In this document: one piece after another, positions 4,822 through 6,388 of the stretch
Position numbering within the stretch: position 1 is the stretch's first letter
Layout: each line of letters starts with the position of its first letter
Assembly (NCBI GenBank): GCA_903899795.1
Contig: CAIUKX010000403.1
Coordinates: 1-6,388 of the forward strand
Direction: 5' to 3'
DNA length: 6,388 bases
Source of the DNA: an uncultured Flavobacteriales bacterium
Lineage (GTDB): Bacteria > Bacteroidota > Bacteroidia > Flavobacteriales_D > Crocinitomicaceae
Made by a program: the position numbers and the translations under genes
Notes under the pieces: generated by a model
The model's input: only the letters and a program-made list of their open reading frames with translations
What the model was told of the DNA's origin: nothing
Database searches by the model: none

Positions 4822-6388
4822 ATGCGAAATATAAGATTAATTTTATTCGTTTTATTTAACAGTAACAACCTAATGGCAATTCGTTTATATATACTATTTG
4901 CAATTATTATTTCAATAATTCCAAAACAAGTTTATTCACAAGATTGGGAAAAATGGGAAAATCTATTTCAAGATAGATCGATAAAAGTAGAAGTTAGGTT
5001 TATGGTTGAGGCAAATGGGTGTAATGAAAATAAAAAAAACTTAATTGATTATAGAGTTACGGGTACTTTAAATAGCTTTTCCGATTATATAGTCTGGCAA
5101 ACCGATTATACTGATTGTAGTGGGAATCTATTTTTCCAAGAACACTCTTTAGATATTAGTACTGGGAATGACTTAAGTAGTGGAAGTACCCAAGCATATG
5201 GAGATACTTGGCCTTCACCAAAAGATGAATTTTTAGCAAAAAATATTGTAAGAAAATTTTACGCCGTAAGGCGTACTCAATCCCCTTCGAATAATTCCGG
5301 ACCACAAATTCCTCAATTATCAACAGCGGCTATTGCAATAGATGGTGATACAAAAGTGTATTTTGATTACCCCACTACATTAACTGTGAACGGAGGTGAG
5401 TTAGGTACAGGTGCTAATTGGATCTGGTACAAGAACACTTGTGGTGGTGAAAAAATTGGAGAAGGTTCTTCAATAAACCTGATGCCAATGGAAGACAATA
5501 TTTATTTTGTTAGAGCAGAAGGCGCTAACATAACAAAATGTGTGCAGAAAACAGTTTACGTTATTTCTAAAGCTCCGGATATTGTAAATGGTGGGGGAGA
5601 TATTAAATTGGATGATTCTACTACTTTAACTGTTTCTGGCGGATCTCTAACCATAGGTTCACGATGGGTTTGGTATGAAAATTCATGTAGCGGGAAAAAA
5701 ATTGGGGAAGGCGAAAGTTTAACAGTTGGGCCTAAAATAAATACAACTTATTATGTTCGAGGGGAAGGAAAAAGTAATATAACTGATTGCGTAAGTGTAG
5801 ATGTTTCGATTTTACCTAGAGATCCAATAGCTATTGTTGGAGATACTTCAGTAGTGTTTGGTGAAACATTAAAGCTAAGTGTTGATGGAGGTTATTTAGG
5901 TAATAAAGACAAATGGGTTTGGTACGAAAACTCCTGTGGAGGGAAAAAGGTTTTTACTGGGGATGAATTAGTAATAACGGCTATTGAGCCTTCGACATAT
6001 TTTGTTAGGTCTGAAGGAGGAAACCCAAAAACTAATTGTGCCCAAATTACTATCACACCCCACATACCAATAACTCATCAGGTCAAAAATGAAAATCCAT
6101 ACTTTGATAAGTTTGATTTTATTTTCAAGGATGGTAAGGTAAAATTTAGTTACAAAATCAAAAATAGAAAAGCTTCAGATAGATATAGCATATCAATTAA
6201 GGGCTTTGAAAAAAGTGGTAAGCTAAATCTAACTTCCCTTTCCGGTTCCGTAAATAACTCCCAAATTACTAGAAAAACTAAAGCTATAGGAAACAAACAT
6301 GTGATTTGGGATGCAGCTACAGACGGGTATAGCCTCAATGATAAAGTAGCTTTCAATATTTCAGCATCAGTAACAGAAAAAATTCAAT
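4822..6388 (+). CDS. Exported protein with three tandem Ig-like repeats, incomplete at the right edge
   Basis: The frame is open from the ATG at 4822 to the last base: 522 codons with no stop, so the C-terminus is missing. GAGG at 4814-4817 gives an SD-like signal for this ATG, 22 bases after the previous stop. A second in-frame ATG at 4873 opens a cleaner signal peptide (MAIRLYILFAIIISIIP, then VYSQ/DWEKW) and is a serious alternative; the upper start adds 17 residues. Residues 41-160 (numbering from 4822) are an unrecognised domain with Cys67 and Cys99. Three Ig-like repeats follow at about 172-247, 253-330 and 336-412. Residues 420-518 resemble a Bacteroidota module of beta type, with YSISIKGFEKSGK, LSGSV and HVIWDAATDGYSLNDKVAF. 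It is probably a surface or secreted binding protein; any further effector or sorting domain would lie outside the window. Confidence 0.78.
   Translation, partial: MRNIRLILFVLFNSNNLMAIRLYILFAIIISIIPKQVYSQDWEKWENLFQDRSIKVEVRFMVEANGCNENKKNLIDYRVTGTLNSFSDYIVWQTDYTDCSGNLFFQEHSLDISTGNDLSSGSTQAYGDTWPSPKDEFLAKNIVRKFYAVRRTQSPSNNSGPQIPQLSTAAIAIDGDTKVYFDYPTTLTVNGGELGTGANWIWYKNTCGGEKIGEGSSINLMPMEDNIYFVRAEGANITKCVQKTVYVISKAPDIVNGGGDIKLDDSTTLTVSGGSLTIGSRWVWYENSCSGKKIGEGESLTVGPKINTTYYVRGEGKSNITDCVSVDVSILPRDPIAIVGDTSVVFGETLKLSVDGGYLGNKDKWVWYENSCGGKKVFTGDELVITAIEPSTYFVRSEGGNPKTNCAQITITPHIPITHQVKNENPYFDKFDFIFKDGKVKFSYKIKNRKASDRYSISIKGFEKSGKLNLTSLSGSVNNSQITRKTKAIGNKHVIWDAATDGYSLNDKVAFNISASVTEKIQ
5335..6057 (+). 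repeat. Three tandem cysteine-paired Ig-like repeats in the last gene
   Basis: The repeats are about 76-78 residues each and share IxxxGDxxV, a TLTVxGGxLG-like strand, WVWYENSCGGKKIGEG, a Pro-containing turn, TYYVRxEG and a second Cys. The cysteine pairs are Cys207/240, Cys289/323 and Cys372/406, spaced 33-34. The linkers between copies are short. The spacing and core motif differ from the BIG2-like repeats of the first gene, so this is a separate Ig-like family. It is common in Bacteroidota surface proteins. Confidence 0.75.

Noticed and set aside
6150..6356. Minus-strand frame opposite the last gene
   Set aside because: It is antisense to the open plus-strand frame that continues to the window edge, and has no domain-like content.

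Overview
The window is AT-rich DNA, coding almost throughout, and carries strong Bacteroidota (Bacteroidetes) signatures. These are a type A type IX secretion (T9SS) C-terminal sorting domain, a GEVED-like domain, Bacteroidota-style tandem Ig-like repeats, a lipoprotein with FN3-like repeats and a DUF1566/Lcl_C-type domain, weak Shine-Dalgarno signals, and boxes resembling the TTTG / TAnnTTTG promoter. The protein styles recall Chitinophagales or Sphingobacteriales, but the order is a guess. I see no tRNA, rRNA, CRISPR array, insertion sequence or other mobile element.

Layout. Positions 1-78 (minus strand) hold the first 26 codons of a secreted protein that leaves the window on the left. Positions 79-285 are the divergent intergenic region, with candidate promoters in both directions and a run of nine G. 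Four plus-strand genes follow: 286-2436, a 716-residue T9SS-exported multi-Ig protein; 2469-3617, a 382-residue lipoprotein; 3636-4799, a 387-residue exported protein that joins a DUF2233/NAGPA-like domain to a retropepsin-like domain; and 4822 to the right edge, an incomplete exported protein with three Ig-like repeats. The gaps are 32, 18 and 22 bases with no terminator hairpin, so the four plus-strand genes are probably one operon read from the promoter near 228-258.

How the genes may work together: every product has an export signal, and three of the four plus-strand products are built of extracellular adhesion-type modules. The cluster therefore looks like a cell-surface or matrix locus. 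The third gene is the odd one. It has two enzyme-like domains, both with changes in otherwise well-kept motifs: Asp-Pro-Gly where retropepsins have Asp-Thr/Ser-Gly, and Glu-Ser-Gly where the DUF2233 family usually has Asp-Gly. The other signal of note is a set of G homopolymers in AT-rich DNA: nine G in the divergent control region and seven G inside each of the first two plus-strand genes. These are candidate slippage sites. I find no clear evidence of a wholly new system.
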